Of a stretch of 64,000 nucleotides of DNA, positions 44,055 through 52,853 are shown in pieces. Positions within the stretch are counted from its first letter, which is position 1. Every line of letters begins with the position of its first letter. Under the pieces are notes generated by a model. It made no database searches and had not been told where the DNA came from. It saw only the letters and a program-made list of their open reading frames with translations. The DNA comes from Polyangiaceae bacterium (lineage in GTDB: Bacteria; Myxococcota_A; Polyangia; Polyangiales; Polyangiaceae), in NCBI GenBank assembly GCA_025936115.1, contig JAICTZ010000001.1, positions 1-64,000 on the forward strand, written 5' to 3'. The position numbers were made by a program, and so were the translations under genes.

Positions 44055-45305
44055 GTGACAATTGGCGCGGGTTCGTCGGGCGGCGCGCGGACACGTCGTC
44101 AGCAGCGTTGGGGCAGCATCCTCGTCGTACTCGTTTGCGTGCTGCTGTCACGACGCGCGCGGGCAGACGAGCCGGGGTTCCACCCGTTTTCCCTGGAGGT
44201 GCACGGCTTCGTGAGCCAGGGCTTCATGCTGAGCTCGTCGAACAACTACCTGACGAACTCCCGCCGCGGCAGCTTCGAGCTCACCGAGGTGGGCATCAAC
44301 TTCACGAAGACCATCACCGACGATCTCAGCGTCGGCATGCAGCTGTTCATGCGGGATCTCGGTCCGGTCGGCAATTACAAGCCACTATTCGACTGGTTTT
44401 ATCTCGACTATCACTTTCGTGATTGGCTCGGCCTGCGCGCGGGACGCACCAAGCTTCCGTTCGGTTTGTACAACGACCAAGCGGACATCGACGCGGCGCG
44501 CGTGCCCGTGCTCCTACCACAATCGGTATATCCGACGACGCAGCGCGACTACTTGCTCGCGCAGACGGGCTTCGAGCTCTACGGCTACCAGCGACTGCCG
44601 CTCGTCGGCGCGCTCGACTACCGCGCCTACGGCGGCACCATCTTCATCGATCAGACGACGCTTGCCTCGTCTGCCGTCACCGTCAAGAAGATCGACGTTC
44701 CGTACGTCGTCGGCGGACGCCTGCTCTGGCGCGCGCCGACGCCGCTCGACGGCCTCTCGCTCGGCGGCAGCGCCCAGCTCCTGCGCATCGATCTCGATCT
44801 TGGATTGAATCCGGCCACGAGTGCGGCACTGGCGCAAGCGGGTCTCGTGCCGGCCACGTTCGACGGCAACATGAAATACAGGTTGCCCGCTTTTCTGTGG
44901 GTTGGCTCACTCGAGTATGCGGCGCACGACATCCTGCTCGCCGCCGAATATAGCCGCTGGCACGTGGGCCTCGACGTACGTCCACCAATCGCGCCCGACC
45001 AACACCAAACCCAAACGCGCTGGTACGTGATGGGCTCCTATCGCGCGGCGTCCTGGTTCAGCCCGGGCGCCTACTACTCCGTATTGCAAAACGGCGTCGC
45101 GGGGCCGAACACACGCAACAAGTACCAGCAAGATTTCGCGGTCACCACGCGCTTCGACATCAACCAAAACTGGCTCGTCAAGCTCGAGGGCCACTACATG
45201 CGCGGTACGGCGGCGCTCGACCCCGTGCTCAATTCGAACATTCCGCTCGGCGACCTGAGTCGCGTGTGGGCCGTCTTCATGGCGAAGACGACGGCATATT
45301 TCTGA
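44055..45305 (+). CDS. Outer-membrane porin-like protein
   Basis: A 416-residue porin-like beta barrel. After a basic n-region (RTRRQQRWGSI) a signal peptide ends near Ala-Arg-Ala-Asp; the mature part has alternating amphipathic strands (FSLEVHGFVSQGFML, SFELTEVGINFTKTI, WFYLDYHFRDWLGLRAGRTK) and ends in YF, the typical C-terminal aromatic of outer-membrane barrels. The family resembles phosphate-selective OprP/OprO-type porins. I take GTG 44055 as start; TTG 44013 is also in frame. It is followed after 12 bases by the PstS-like gene, so the two probably handle the same anion, perhaps phosphate. Confidence 0.8.
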   Translation: MTIGAGSSGGARTRRQQRWGSILVVLVCVLLSRRARADEPGFHPFSLEVHGFVSQGFMLSSSNNYLTNSRRGSFELTEVGINFTKTITDDLSVGMQLFMRDLGPVGNYKPLFDWFYLDYHFRDWLGLRAGRTKLPFGLYNDQADIDAARVPVLLPQSVYPTTQRDYLLAQTGFELYGYQRLPLVGALDYRAYGGTIFIDQTTLASSAVTVKKIDVPYVVGGRLLWRAPTPLDGLSLGGSAQLLRIDLDLGLNPATSAALAQAGLVPATFDGNMKYRLPAFLWVGSLEYAAHDILLAAEYSRWHVGLDVRPPIAPDQHQTQTRWYVMGSYRAASWFSPGAYYSVLQNGVAGPNTRNKYQQDFAVTTRFDINQNWLVKLEGHYMRGTAALDPVLNSNIPLGDLSRVWAVFMAKTTAYF

Positions 45306-45317
45306 GGGTGCGCGCGC

Positions 45318-45809
45318 ATGCCGAAGCACCCACGTGTCCCGGAGGCATTGCGCCGCGACGCCGTGCGGCCTATTCGCCGCGCGGTTCTCGCCTGCTTCGT
45401 GCTGGCGCTCGCCGCCGCCCTGCCGGCGCGAGCGGGCGACGCGCCGCCGGAGTTTCGCGTCATCGCGCATCCTCTGCTCCCCGCAACCAGCGTCGAGCGC
45501 GCGTTCGTCGCTGACGTATTCCTGAAAAACGTCACGCGCTGGCGCAATGACGAGGCGGCGCGCCCGGTCGATCAGCGCCTCGACGCGGACGTCCGCCGCA
45601 GGTTCTCGGACAGTGTCCTCCGCCGCTCCGTCGCGGCCGTGAAGACTTATTGGCAACAACGCATTTTTTCCGGGCGCGGCGTGCCCCCCCCGGAGCTCGA
45701 GTCCGACGAGGCCGTCGTTCGCTACGTGGAGGCTCACCCCGGCGCGATCGGCTACATTTCCGGGGCGGCTCCGCACGGCAAGACGAAGGTGTTGACGGTC
45801 ACGCCGTGA
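45318..45809 (+). CDS. PstS-like periplasmic phosphate-binding protein, short
   Basis: A 163-residue exported protein, starting at ATG 45318 with GAGGG upstream. A signal peptide (about 1-40) is followed by one lobe of a type II periplasmic binding protein: ERAFVADVFLKNVTRWRNDE, RRSVAAVKTYWQQRIFSG and AHPGAIGYISG, all characteristic of small PstS-like (PBP_like_2) proteins. It is shorter than PstS and lacks an ABC transporter nearby, so a sensor or delivery role for the histidine kinase next to it is more likely than uptake. Confidence 0.8.
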   Translation: MPKHPRVPEALRRDAVRPIRRAVLACFVLALAAALPARAGDAPPEFRVIAHPLLPATSVERAFVADVFLKNVTRWRNDEAARPVDQRLDADVRRRFSDSVLRRSVAAVKTYWQQRIFSGRGVPPPELESDEAVVRYVEAHPGAIGYISGAAPHGKTKVLTVTP

Positions 45810-45837
45810 GCCTAGGTCACGCACAGAAACGAGTCGA

Positions 45838-48800
45838 TTGCTCCTCTCACTCCGCAGCAAGCTGATAGCGATCGTCACGCTGGTCGTCGTCGCGCTCTGC
45901 TCGCTGCTGTTCGTTTCGCTGGGACTCGGGCTGCGCCAGGCGCGCGAGATCGAAGACGTCGAGCGGCGCATGGTGCCGAAGCTCGAGCTCGGCCCACGCC
46001 TGCAAACGGAGTTCGAGCATCTCCGACAAACCATGCAGGAAGCCGTGGCCGCGCAGGATCCGAGCGCGCTCGACGAGAGCATTCGACTCCGCAACGCCTT
46101 CATCGGGACCGTCACGTCCGCGGGTCCCGCGCTCACCGCGCCGGAAGCGGCCGAATTGCGGCACGCCATCACGGCGTACCACGAGTCCGCCTACGGCGTG
46201 TCACGCCGCATGCTGCGCGGCGAGACGGGCGAAGCGCTGGTCGACGCCATCGCCGCCATGCAGGCACAACAGCACGCGACGGAAGAGCTCATCCGGCGCT
46301 CGGCGGGTCTGGATCGACGGGAGCTCGCGCAGGGCTTCGGCGCCGTGCGGCAGAGCGCGAGGGCGGGCACGCGCTACGCGCTCATGATCGGGCTCGTGAC
46401 GCTCGTGCTCGTCGTCGGCATCACGAGCCGCGTCGGACGGGGCGCGGTGCTGCAACTCGCGGGCATTTCGAGCGGCGTGGCGCGCTTCGCGACCGGCAAC
46501 CTCAAACAGCCGATTCCGGTCACGCTCGAGGACGAGCTCGGCAAGCTCGCGCGCGAAACGAACCAAATGGCGGCCGCGCTTTACCGCAGCGCATGGCTCA
46601 AGCAAAGCCTCGCCGATCTGTCGGACGAGCTCCGGAGCGAGCTCGTGTACGAGGAGGTCGCGCGCCGGTCGCTCGCGTTCACCTGCCAACGCGTCGGCGC
46701 GATCGCGGGCGTCCTGTACGTCGCCGATGAAAGCGGAAACCTGACGCCGGCGGCGAGCGTCGCCGGGGACGGCGCAGCGCTCGCCGACGTACCGAGCTTT
46801 CGCGCGGGCGCCGGGCTCGTGGGCCGCGCCGCGCTCGCGAAAGAGCTCGAGCTCGTGGAGCCGCCACCCGGTTATTTCAGCGTTCGCTCGGGACTCGGCG
46901 CGAGTGGGCCGCGGAGCCTCGTGCTCTTGCCGCTTGCGCGCGCCGAGCGTTCGGTCGGCGTGCTCGAGCTCGCGCTGTTCGAGCCCTTGCGCGACGACGC
47001 GCGCGACTTCCTGGGCGCGGCGCGCAAAATCATCGCAATTTCTCTGGAAGTGGCGCGCTCGGCCGCGGGGCTGCGCGCGCTGCTCGAAAAGACGCAAAAG
47101 CAGGCGGACCTGCTCGCCGCGCAGGAGGAGGAGCTTCGCGCCAGCAACCGCGAGCTCAGCGATCAACAGGACGAGCTCCGGCGCGCCAATGACGAGCTCG
47201 AGCTGCAGCGTCGCGAGCTACGCGAGCAAAACCTCGAGCTCGAAGGGGCGCGCGAGGACCTCATGCAAAAGGCCGCGGAGCTTTCACGCGTGAGCAACTA
47301 CAAATCGCAGTTTCTCGCCAACATGTCGCACGAGCTCCGCACGCCGCTCAACAGCATGTTGTTGCTGTCGCACCTGCTCGCCGAGAACGAAGCCCAAAAC
47401 CTCTCGCCCAAGCAAGTCGAGCATGCGCGCACGATCCACGCGGCGGGACAAGATCTGCTCGGTCTCATCAACCAGGTGCTCGATCTGGCCAAGATCGAAG
47501 CCGGGCGTCAGGACGTCGACGTGAGCGAAGTGTCGCTCGCGGAACTCGCCGAACATTTGCGCCGCCTCTTCAGCGCGACGGCGCAAGAGAAGGGGCTCTC
47601 CTTGCGCATCGAGCTCGCAGCAGGCCTGCCGGCGAGCATCACGAGCGATCGCCGCCGGCTCGAGCGCATCCTCGTGAATCTGATCGGGAACGCGCTGAAA
47701 TTCACGGACCGGGGCGAGGTAGCCTTGCACGTCGGACGGCCCGTGCGCCCCATCGCCACCGCGACGGGAGCGCTCGCGCCCGACCGAAGCGTCGCGTTCG
47801 CGGTCAGCGATACGGGCATCGGCATTCCGCGCGCTGCGCAAGAGCGCATCTTCGCGCCCTTCGAACAAGCCGAGACCCGCACCGACCGTCGTTACGGCGG
47901 GACCGGGCTCGGTCTCGCGATCGCCCGCGAGTCGGCAGTTTTGCTCGGCGGCGAGCTCCTGCTCGAAAGCCGCGAAGGCCACGGCAGCGCGTTCACCTGC
48001 TACCTGCCCGAACGCACGAGCGAACTCCCCCGCACGAACGAGCTGCCGCCCGCGCTGGCGCTCGCGGCTCCCGCGACACCCGTCGAGGACGATCGCGATA
48101 AGCTGACTCACGGCGCAAGCTATCTACTCGTGGTCGAGGACGACCGCGTTTTCGCCGAACACCTCGTCACGCTCATCCACCGCCAGCATTTCAAAGTCGT
48201 CGTCGCGTCTACGGGCGAGGAGGGGCTGCGGCTCGCGCGCGAACGTAAGCCGCACGGTGTCATCCTCGACGTGAAGCTGCCGGACCTGGACGGCTGGAGC
48301 GTGATGGAACGGCTCAAGCGCGACCCGCTGACGCGGAACGTACCGGTTCACTTCATTTCCGGGGTGGACGCGCCCGAGCGCGCGTACTCGCTGGGAGCCG
48401 TCGGGTTTTTGACGAAGCCGGCCGCGCCGAGCGAACTGCTCGCTGCGATTCGAATGCTCGTGCAGGCAGCCGACGGCCGGCCTTCCAAGGTGCTGATCGT
48501 CGAGGACGATGCGTCGGAGGGTGACTCGGTGGCCGAGCTTTTGAGGACCGCGGGGCATGTCGCGCGGCACGTGCAGAGCGCGGCGGCCGCGCTTACGGCG
48601 CTCGGCGAGGAGTCGTTCGGCTGCGTGGTTTTGGACCTGGGTTTGCCCGACATGGATGGGCTCGGATTACTCGAAACCCTGTGCAAGAAGGGCGACGCCG
48701 CGACGCCGCCCGTGATCGTGCACACGGGCCGCTCGCTCACGCGCGAGGAAGTTCGCCGCCTACAAGCCTACGCCGAGGCGGTCGTGATCAAAGGCGGCAC

Positions 48801-49305
48801 CTCGGGCGAACGCTTGCTCGAGGAGGTGCAGCTCTTCGTCGAGCACATCCGCGACGACGGCTCCCAATCCGCGCTCGCGACCGCACACCCGACGCTGCCG
48901 AACGTGTCGCTCGAGGGGCGCAGCATCTTGCTCGCCGACGACGACATGCGCACGCTCTACGCGCTCGCGGCGCTCTTGCGCGGTAAGGGCGCCGACGTGC
49001 ACGTCGCGGAGACCGGCCGCGAAGCGCTCGACCTGCTCGACGCACATCCCGACGTCGACGCGGTGCTGATCGACGTGATGATGCCGGAGATGGACGGCTA
49101 CGAAGCCCTGCGCCGCCTGCGCGCCGACCCGCGTTACCGTTCGATCCCGGCGATCGCGCTCACGGCCAGGGCGATGAAGGACGAACGCGACCGCTGTCTC
49201 GACGCGGGAGCGAGCGAGTACCTCGCGAAGCCAGTCGACCCGGCGAGCCTCTTGACCACGCTCGACGGGCTCTTGAAAGCGAGCGGACATGGCGAGCGAG
49301 CGTGA
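45838..49305 (+). CDS. Hybrid sensor histidine kinase with three receiver domains
   Basis: A 1155-residue kinase starting with TTG 45838. It has two membrane helices (about 8-30 and 180-200) around a helical periplasmic sensor, then a HAMP-like segment, a GAF domain (about 270-410), a long coiled coil (about 415-480), HisKA with NMSHELRTPLNSM (His near 494), and HATPase with VNLIGNALKF, DTGIGI and GTGLGLAI. Three receiver domains follow near 760-870, 883-985 and 1029-1145, each with its phospho-acceptor Asp (LDVKLPDLDG, LDLGLPDMDG, IDVMMPEMDG). It overlaps cheR by 17 bases; multistep phosphorelay is the likely mode of action. Confidence 0.9.
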   Translation: MLLSLRSKLIAIVTLVVVALCSLLFVSLGLGLRQAREIEDVERRMVPKLELGPRLQTEFEHLRQTMQEAVAAQDPSALDESIRLRNAFIGTVTSAGPALTAPEAAELRHAITAYHESAYGVSRRMLRGETGEALVDAIAAMQAQQHATEELIRRSAGLDRRELAQGFGAVRQSARAGTRYALMIGLVTLVLVVGITSRVGRGAVLQLAGISSGVARFATGNLKQPIPVTLEDELGKLARETNQMAAALYRSAWLKQSLADLSDELRSELVYEEVARRSLAFTCQRVGAIAGVLYVADESGNLTPAASVAGDGAALADVPSFRAGAGLVGRAALAKELELVEPPPGYFSVRSGLGASGPRSLVLLPLARAERSVGVLELALFEPLRDDARDFLGAARKIIAISLEVARSAAGLRALLEKTQKQADLLAAQEEELRASNRELSDQQDELRRANDELELQRRELREQNLELEGAREDLMQKAAELSRVSNYKSQFLANMSHELRTPLNSMLLLSHLLAENEAQNLSPKQVEHARTIHAAGQDLLGLINQVLDLAKIEAGRQDVDVSEVSLAELAEHLRRLFSATAQEKGLSLRIELAAGLPASITSDRRRLERILVNLIGNALKFTDRGEVALHVGRPVRPIATATGALAPDRSVAFAVSDTGIGIPRAAQERIFAPFEQAETRTDRRYGGTGLGLAIARESAVLLGGELLLESREGHGSAFTCYLPERTSELPRTNELPPALALAAPATPVEDDRDKLTHGASYLLVVEDDRVFAEHLVTLIHRQHFKVVVASTGEEGLRLARERKPHGVILDVKLPDLDGWSVMERLKRDPLTRNVPVHFISGVDAPERAYSLGAVGFLTKPAAPSELLAAIRMLVQAADGRPSKVLIVEDDASEGDSVAELLRTAGHVARHVQSAAAALTALGEESFGCVVLDLGLPDMDGLGLLETLCKKGDAATPPVIVHTGRSLTREEVRRLQAYAEAVVIKGGTSGERLLEEVQLFVEHIRDDGSQSALATAHPTLPNVSLEGRSILLADDDMRTLYALAALLRGKGADVHVAETGREALDLLDAHPDVDAVLIDVMMPEMDGYEALRRLRADPRYRSIPAIALTARAMKDERDRCLDAGASEYLAKPVDPASLLTTLDGLLKASGHGERA

Positions 49306-50116
49306 AGTCGAAAGCATCGAGATCGCGCTGATGCTCGACGCGATCAAACAGCGCTACGGCTACGATCTCGGTGAATACGTCCCGGAGACGATCGAGCGCC
49401 GCTTGCGCAGTGCGCTCGCCCGCTCCGGCCTCGCGCATTTCGGCGAGCTCCAGCACCGCGTCCTTCACGACGCCGCCTGCTTTTCTTCGCTCTTGGACCA
49501 GCTCACCGTGCAGGTGAGCGACATGTTTCGCGACCCCGAATTTTATCGTGTCTTCCGGGAACGTGTCGTGCCGCACCTGCGCACGTATCCCGAGATCAAG
49601 CTCTGGCACGCCGGCTGTGCGTCGGGCGAAGAGGTCTACGCGACCGCAATCCTGCTGTGCGAAGAGGACCTTTACGAGCGTGCGCAAATTTACGCGACGG
49701 ATCTGAGCGCGCGAGCCGTCGAGAGCGCGCGCGCCGGCGTGTACTCGCAAGAGCAAGCATCGGCATTCGCGCAAAATTACGCGCTCTCTGGCGGCACGCG
49801 AGCGTTCGAAGATTACGTGGTGAGCGGCTACGGCCGCGTCGCCGTCCGCGAGAGACTCAAGAAGAACGTCGTGTACTTCCAGCACAACCTGGCCACCGAC
49901 TACGCCATCGGGGAGATGAACGTGATTTTTTGCCGCAACGTGCTGTTCTATTTCGAGAAGCAGCTGCGGCGCCGCGTGCTCGGGACGTTCGCGCAAGGGC
50001 TCTGCCGCGGTGGTTTTCTCTGTCTGGGCGCCAGCGAGGCCGGTCCCGCCGACGCTGAGCTGTTCTCGGATTTCGCGCCACGCGAGCGCATCTTCCGGCG
50101 CGCGGGGGCGGCATGA
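49289..50116 (+). CDS. cheR: CheR-type protein-glutamate methyltransferase
   Basis: A 275-residue CheR. The N-terminal helical domain (DAIKQRYGYDLGEYVPETIERRLRSAL) and the SAM-binding domain with WHAGCASGEEVYA, YATDLSARAVESAR and MNVIFCRNVLFYF are complete. CheR methylates glutamates on chemoreceptors with S-adenosylmethionine. No MCP gene and no CheB demethylase are in the operon, so its target may be the neighbouring membrane histidine kinase; this is inferred from position. The gene overlaps the kinase before it and, by four bases, the hybrid kinase after it. Confidence 0.9.
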   Translation: MASEREVESIEIALMLDAIKQRYGYDLGEYVPETIERRLRSALARSGLAHFGELQHRVLHDAACFSSLLDQLTVQVSDMFRDPEFYRVFRERVVPHLRTYPEIKLWHAGCASGEEVYATAILLCEEDLYERAQIYATDLSARAVESARAGVYSQEQASAFAQNYALSGGTRAFEDYVVSGYGRVAVRERLKKNVVYFQHNLATDYAIGEMNVIFCRNVLFYFEKQLRRRVLGTFAQGLCRGGFLCLGASEAGPADAELFSDFAPRERIFRRAGAA

Positions 50117-51345
50117 CGACGTCGCGCGCGCCGCGCGCGGACGCGGGCGGGACGGCGAGCGCGACGCCGCGCCCGGCGGTGCTGCTCGTGGACGACGTAG
50201 AAGCGAACCTGGTCGCGCTCGAGGCGGTGCTCTCGGGGCTCGACTGCGAGCTCGTGCGCGCCCAGTCGGGCAACGAGGCCCTGCGCCAGCTCTTGCGTCG
50301 CGAATTTGCGGTGATGCTGCTCGACGTGCAAATGCCGGGGATGGACGGCTACGAGGTCGCGCGCCACGCGCACGGCAATCCGAGCACACGCAACGTCCCC
50401 ATCCTGTTTTTGACCGCGACCAACGACTCGCACCACAACGTGACGCGAGGCTACGACTCCGGCGCCGTCGACTTCTTGTTCAAGCCGGTCGACTCCACGG
50501 CCGTGCGCAGCAAGGTGCGGATCTTCCTCGAGCTCTACGTCGCGCGCCGGCAAATCACCGACTCCAAGCAAGCGCTGGAGCAAGCTTACGAGACGCTGCA
50601 GGCGACGCAGGCCCAGCTCGTGCAGTCGGCAAAAATGGCCTCGCTCGGCGAGCTCGTCGCCGGCATCGCGCACGAGATCAACAACCCGCTCGCGTTCGCG
50701 CTCAGCCACCTCGACACGGTGCTGCGCTGCGTCGTGCCCATCGAGGCGGCGAGCGATCTATTGCTCTCGGACGGCGCGCGGCCCCACTGGAGCAAGATGA
50801 AGAGTCGTCTCGGCGAGATGCACCTCGGGCTCAACCGCATCCGCGATCTCGTCGTCAAGCTCCGCACCTTTTCGCGTGTGGACGGCGACGAACGCGGCGT
50901 CGCCAACGTGAAGGAATGCGTCGATTCGGTGCTCACGATCCTCGGCAATCGCTTGCGCGATCGTATCGAAGTAGAATGCGAATTCGGAGAGCCTGCGACG
51001 ATCGAGTGTTTTCCGGGCCTCTTGAACCAGGCGATCATGAACCTCGTGGCCAACTCGACGGACGCGATCGAGGGCGAAGGGCGCATCCGCGTGACCGGCC
51101 GCGCCGTCGAGGATCGCTACGTTCTGATCGTCGCGGATTCGGGGGCGGGGATTCCCGCCGAGCTGCGCCAGCGCATCTTCGAGCCCTTCTTCACCACGAA
51201 AAGCGTCGGACACGGGACGGGGCTCGGTCTTTCGATCACCTACTCGATCGTGACGAAGCACGGTGGAACGATCCGTGTCGATTGCCCGCCTGAAGGCGGC
51301 ACGACGATGACGATGACGCTGCCGCTGGTCGCTCCGGGCAGCTAG
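50113..51345 (+). CDS. Receiver-histidine kinase hybrid
   Basis: A 410-residue soluble protein with an N-terminal receiver (about 20-140; acceptor in LLDVQMPGMDGYEV) and a histidine kinase core. The latter has LGELVAGIAHEINNPLAFA with the phospho-His near 187, an N box LMNLVANSTDAI-like, G1 VADSGAGIP and G2 GTGLGLSITYSIV. The receiver-first order suits a kinase switched by phosphate from the upstream hybrid kinase. It overlaps cheR by ATGA and closes the operon. Confidence 0.9.
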   Translation: MTTSRAPRADAGGTASATPRPAVLLVDDVEANLVALEAVLSGLDCELVRAQSGNEALRQLLRREFAVMLLDVQMPGMDGYEVARHAHGNPSTRNVPILFLTATNDSHHNVTRGYDSGAVDFLFKPVDSTAVRSKVRIFLELYVARRQITDSKQALEQAYETLQATQAQLVQSAKMASLGELVAGIAHEINNPLAFALSHLDTVLRCVVPIEAASDLLLSDGARPHWSKMKSRLGEMHLGLNRIRDLVVKLRTFSRVDGDERGVANVKECVDSVLTILGNRLRDRIEVECEFGEPATIECFPGLLNQAIMNLVANSTDAIEGEGRIRVTGRAVEDRYVLIVADSGAGIPAELRQRIFEPFFTTKSVGHGTGLGLSITYSIVTKHGGTIRVDCPPEGGTTMTMTLPLVAPGS

Positions 51346-51400
51346 CGAGAACAAGCTGGGCGCTGCTTCGCCGGCAGGCGGCACCCCGCGGCGGGGGTGC

Positions 51401-52090
51401 TCAGGCGCGAGCCCCGCGCGTGAGCTCCAAACCCTTGACGAGCGTGTCCATCGCGAGCGCGAAGTTGCGGTTCAAATCGAAGCCTTCGACGGCGGTGAGC
51501 GCCTGCCGTGACATCGGGTACGCGGCACAGGCGGGCCCGCTCGCCCAATCGCGCAAGCGCGCGAAACGCTGCCGGACGCTCGACGGCCCATCGGTGCGCG
51601 TGAGCTCGAGCTCGACGAGCACGAGCCCGAGCGCGGTGAGCGCCGCGGTCGAGAGGGCCACGAACGCGGCCCCAGGCGCCATGCCGTCCGCCACCATCAA
51701 CCCGAGCAGCCGCTCGCGCAGGGGAATCGCGAGCGGCATCGCGGGGCGAGACAGGAGCGGCACCCAGTGCGGGTGCGCGATCAGCGTGCTGCGAATGCGG
51801 TCGCACAAGGCGAGGACTCCCACCTGCCAGCTCGAACACTCCGAGTCGGCGTAGAGGCGCAGCACGACCTCGGCGTGCATGAGGTCGAGCAGCTCTTCTT
51901 TGCTCGTGAAGTGCGTGTAGAGGGACATCGTGGGGACGCTCGCGAAGCGCGCCACGGCGCGAATCGTGAAGCCTTCGAGACCCACGCTGTCGGCGACCGC
52001 GAGTGCTGCCGCTACGACCTCTGCCCGACTCGTGGCGCCGCGGCGCCGCCGAGAACGCGGGCGACCGATGTCAGTATCCGCGATTGTCAC
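51401..52090 (-). CDS. TetR-family transcriptional regulator
   Basis: A 229-residue TetR-type repressor. The N-terminal HTH (VVAAALAVADSVGLEGFTIRAVARFASVPTMSLYTHFTSKEELLDLM) is clear, preceded by an Arg-rich extension; the C-terminal domain matches TetR_C (Leu/Ala-rich helices with GLVLVELELTRTD), typical of regulators of efflux or oxidoreductase genes. GTG 52090 has GAGG five bases before it. No target gene is next to it; the gap beyond it (to 52511) contains only an 11-bp exact direct repeat. Confidence 0.85.
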   Translation of the reverse strand: MTIADTDIGRPRSRRRRGATSRAEVVAAALAVADSVGLEGFTIRAVARFASVPTMSLYTHFTSKEELLDLMHAEVVLRLYADSECSSWQVGVLALCDRIRSTLIAHPHWVPLLSRPAMPLAIPLRERLLGLMVADGMAPGAAFVALSTAALTALGLVLVELELTRTDGPSSVRQRFARLRDWASGPACAAYPMSRQALTAVEGFDLNRNFALAMDTLVKGLELTRGARA

Positions 52091-52511
52091 TTTGCCTCAT
52101 CTCGTCGTCCCGAACCCCTGAAGCACGCGCAGCGTCGGAGCACCGGGTTTCCCGCGATCGGGCCGGGCCGACAACGGCCGTCAGCATGAGTCGGACAGGT
52201 ATACCTAAAGAGAGACCACATCAACCGAAAGTCCCCCGCTTCGAAGGCAGGCAGTGCGGAAGGGCACGGGCTCTAACAGGCTTCCGTACCGTACGATTCC
52301 CCCTGGCGCGTACGAACGCGCCGTAGTCCGCACGCGTGCGCGAACGCGCCGTTGCGGCTGAAACGATTGACGCGAAAAGGGAATGAAACCGCGGCCGGGG
52401 GCCGGCGTACCTATCAATGGAACGTTGGCTCGAACTTGACCACGCGACGCGCTGCGTCGCCGCTCGGGTCAAGTGCGCCACGCAAAGAGCTCATCGAGCC
52501 GGAGGCATCCC
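52091..52511. other. Gene-free stretch with a short direct repeat
   Basis: A 421-base gap between the TetR gene and the small exported protein gene. It has no convincing frame. The exact 11-mer GAACGCGCCGT occurs at 52314-52324 and 52342-52352, within a longer imperfect repeat. Otherwise nothing recognisable. Confidence 0.4.
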
Positions 52512-52820
52512 ATGTCCATCGCAAGCATCGCTCGTTCCTCATTCATCGTCCTCGGCATCGTTTCGTCGTCGGCGCTCGCCTTCGCGCGCCGGCCGCCCGC
52601 CGTCGTGCAGGCCCAGGAGCGCGCCGACGACGCGCTCTGCCAAGGCGCGCCGGTCGTCGCGGGCGCGGGCTATCGCGACGTGCGCGTGCGCTTCGGCGGG
52701 TCGAGCCTCGAGAGCGCGCGGGCCGTGCAAACGGGAACGGGCTACCGCGACGCGCTCGTCCGCTTCGGCGCGCAGCAAACGACGCAAGTCGCCGCGTGCC
52801 GAGGCGGCTCGAAGTTTTGA
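52512..52820 (+). CDS. Small exported protein with two GYRD repeats
   Basis: A 102-residue secreted protein. GGAGG precedes ATG 52512. A signal peptide (FIVLGIVSSSALAFA, about residues 1-26) leads to a short mature part with two related units, GAGYRDVRVRFGG and GTGYRDALVRFGA, and two Cys residues that could form one disulphide. No family is recognised. Confidence 0.6.
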   Translation: MSIASIARSSFIVLGIVSSSALAFARRPPAVVQAQERADDALCQGAPVVAGAGYRDVRVRFGGSSLESARAVQTGTGYRDALVRFGAQQTTQVAACRGGSKF

Positions 52821-52853
52821 ATCAACGGCGGCGCGACGCGCGTACGGGCGCGC

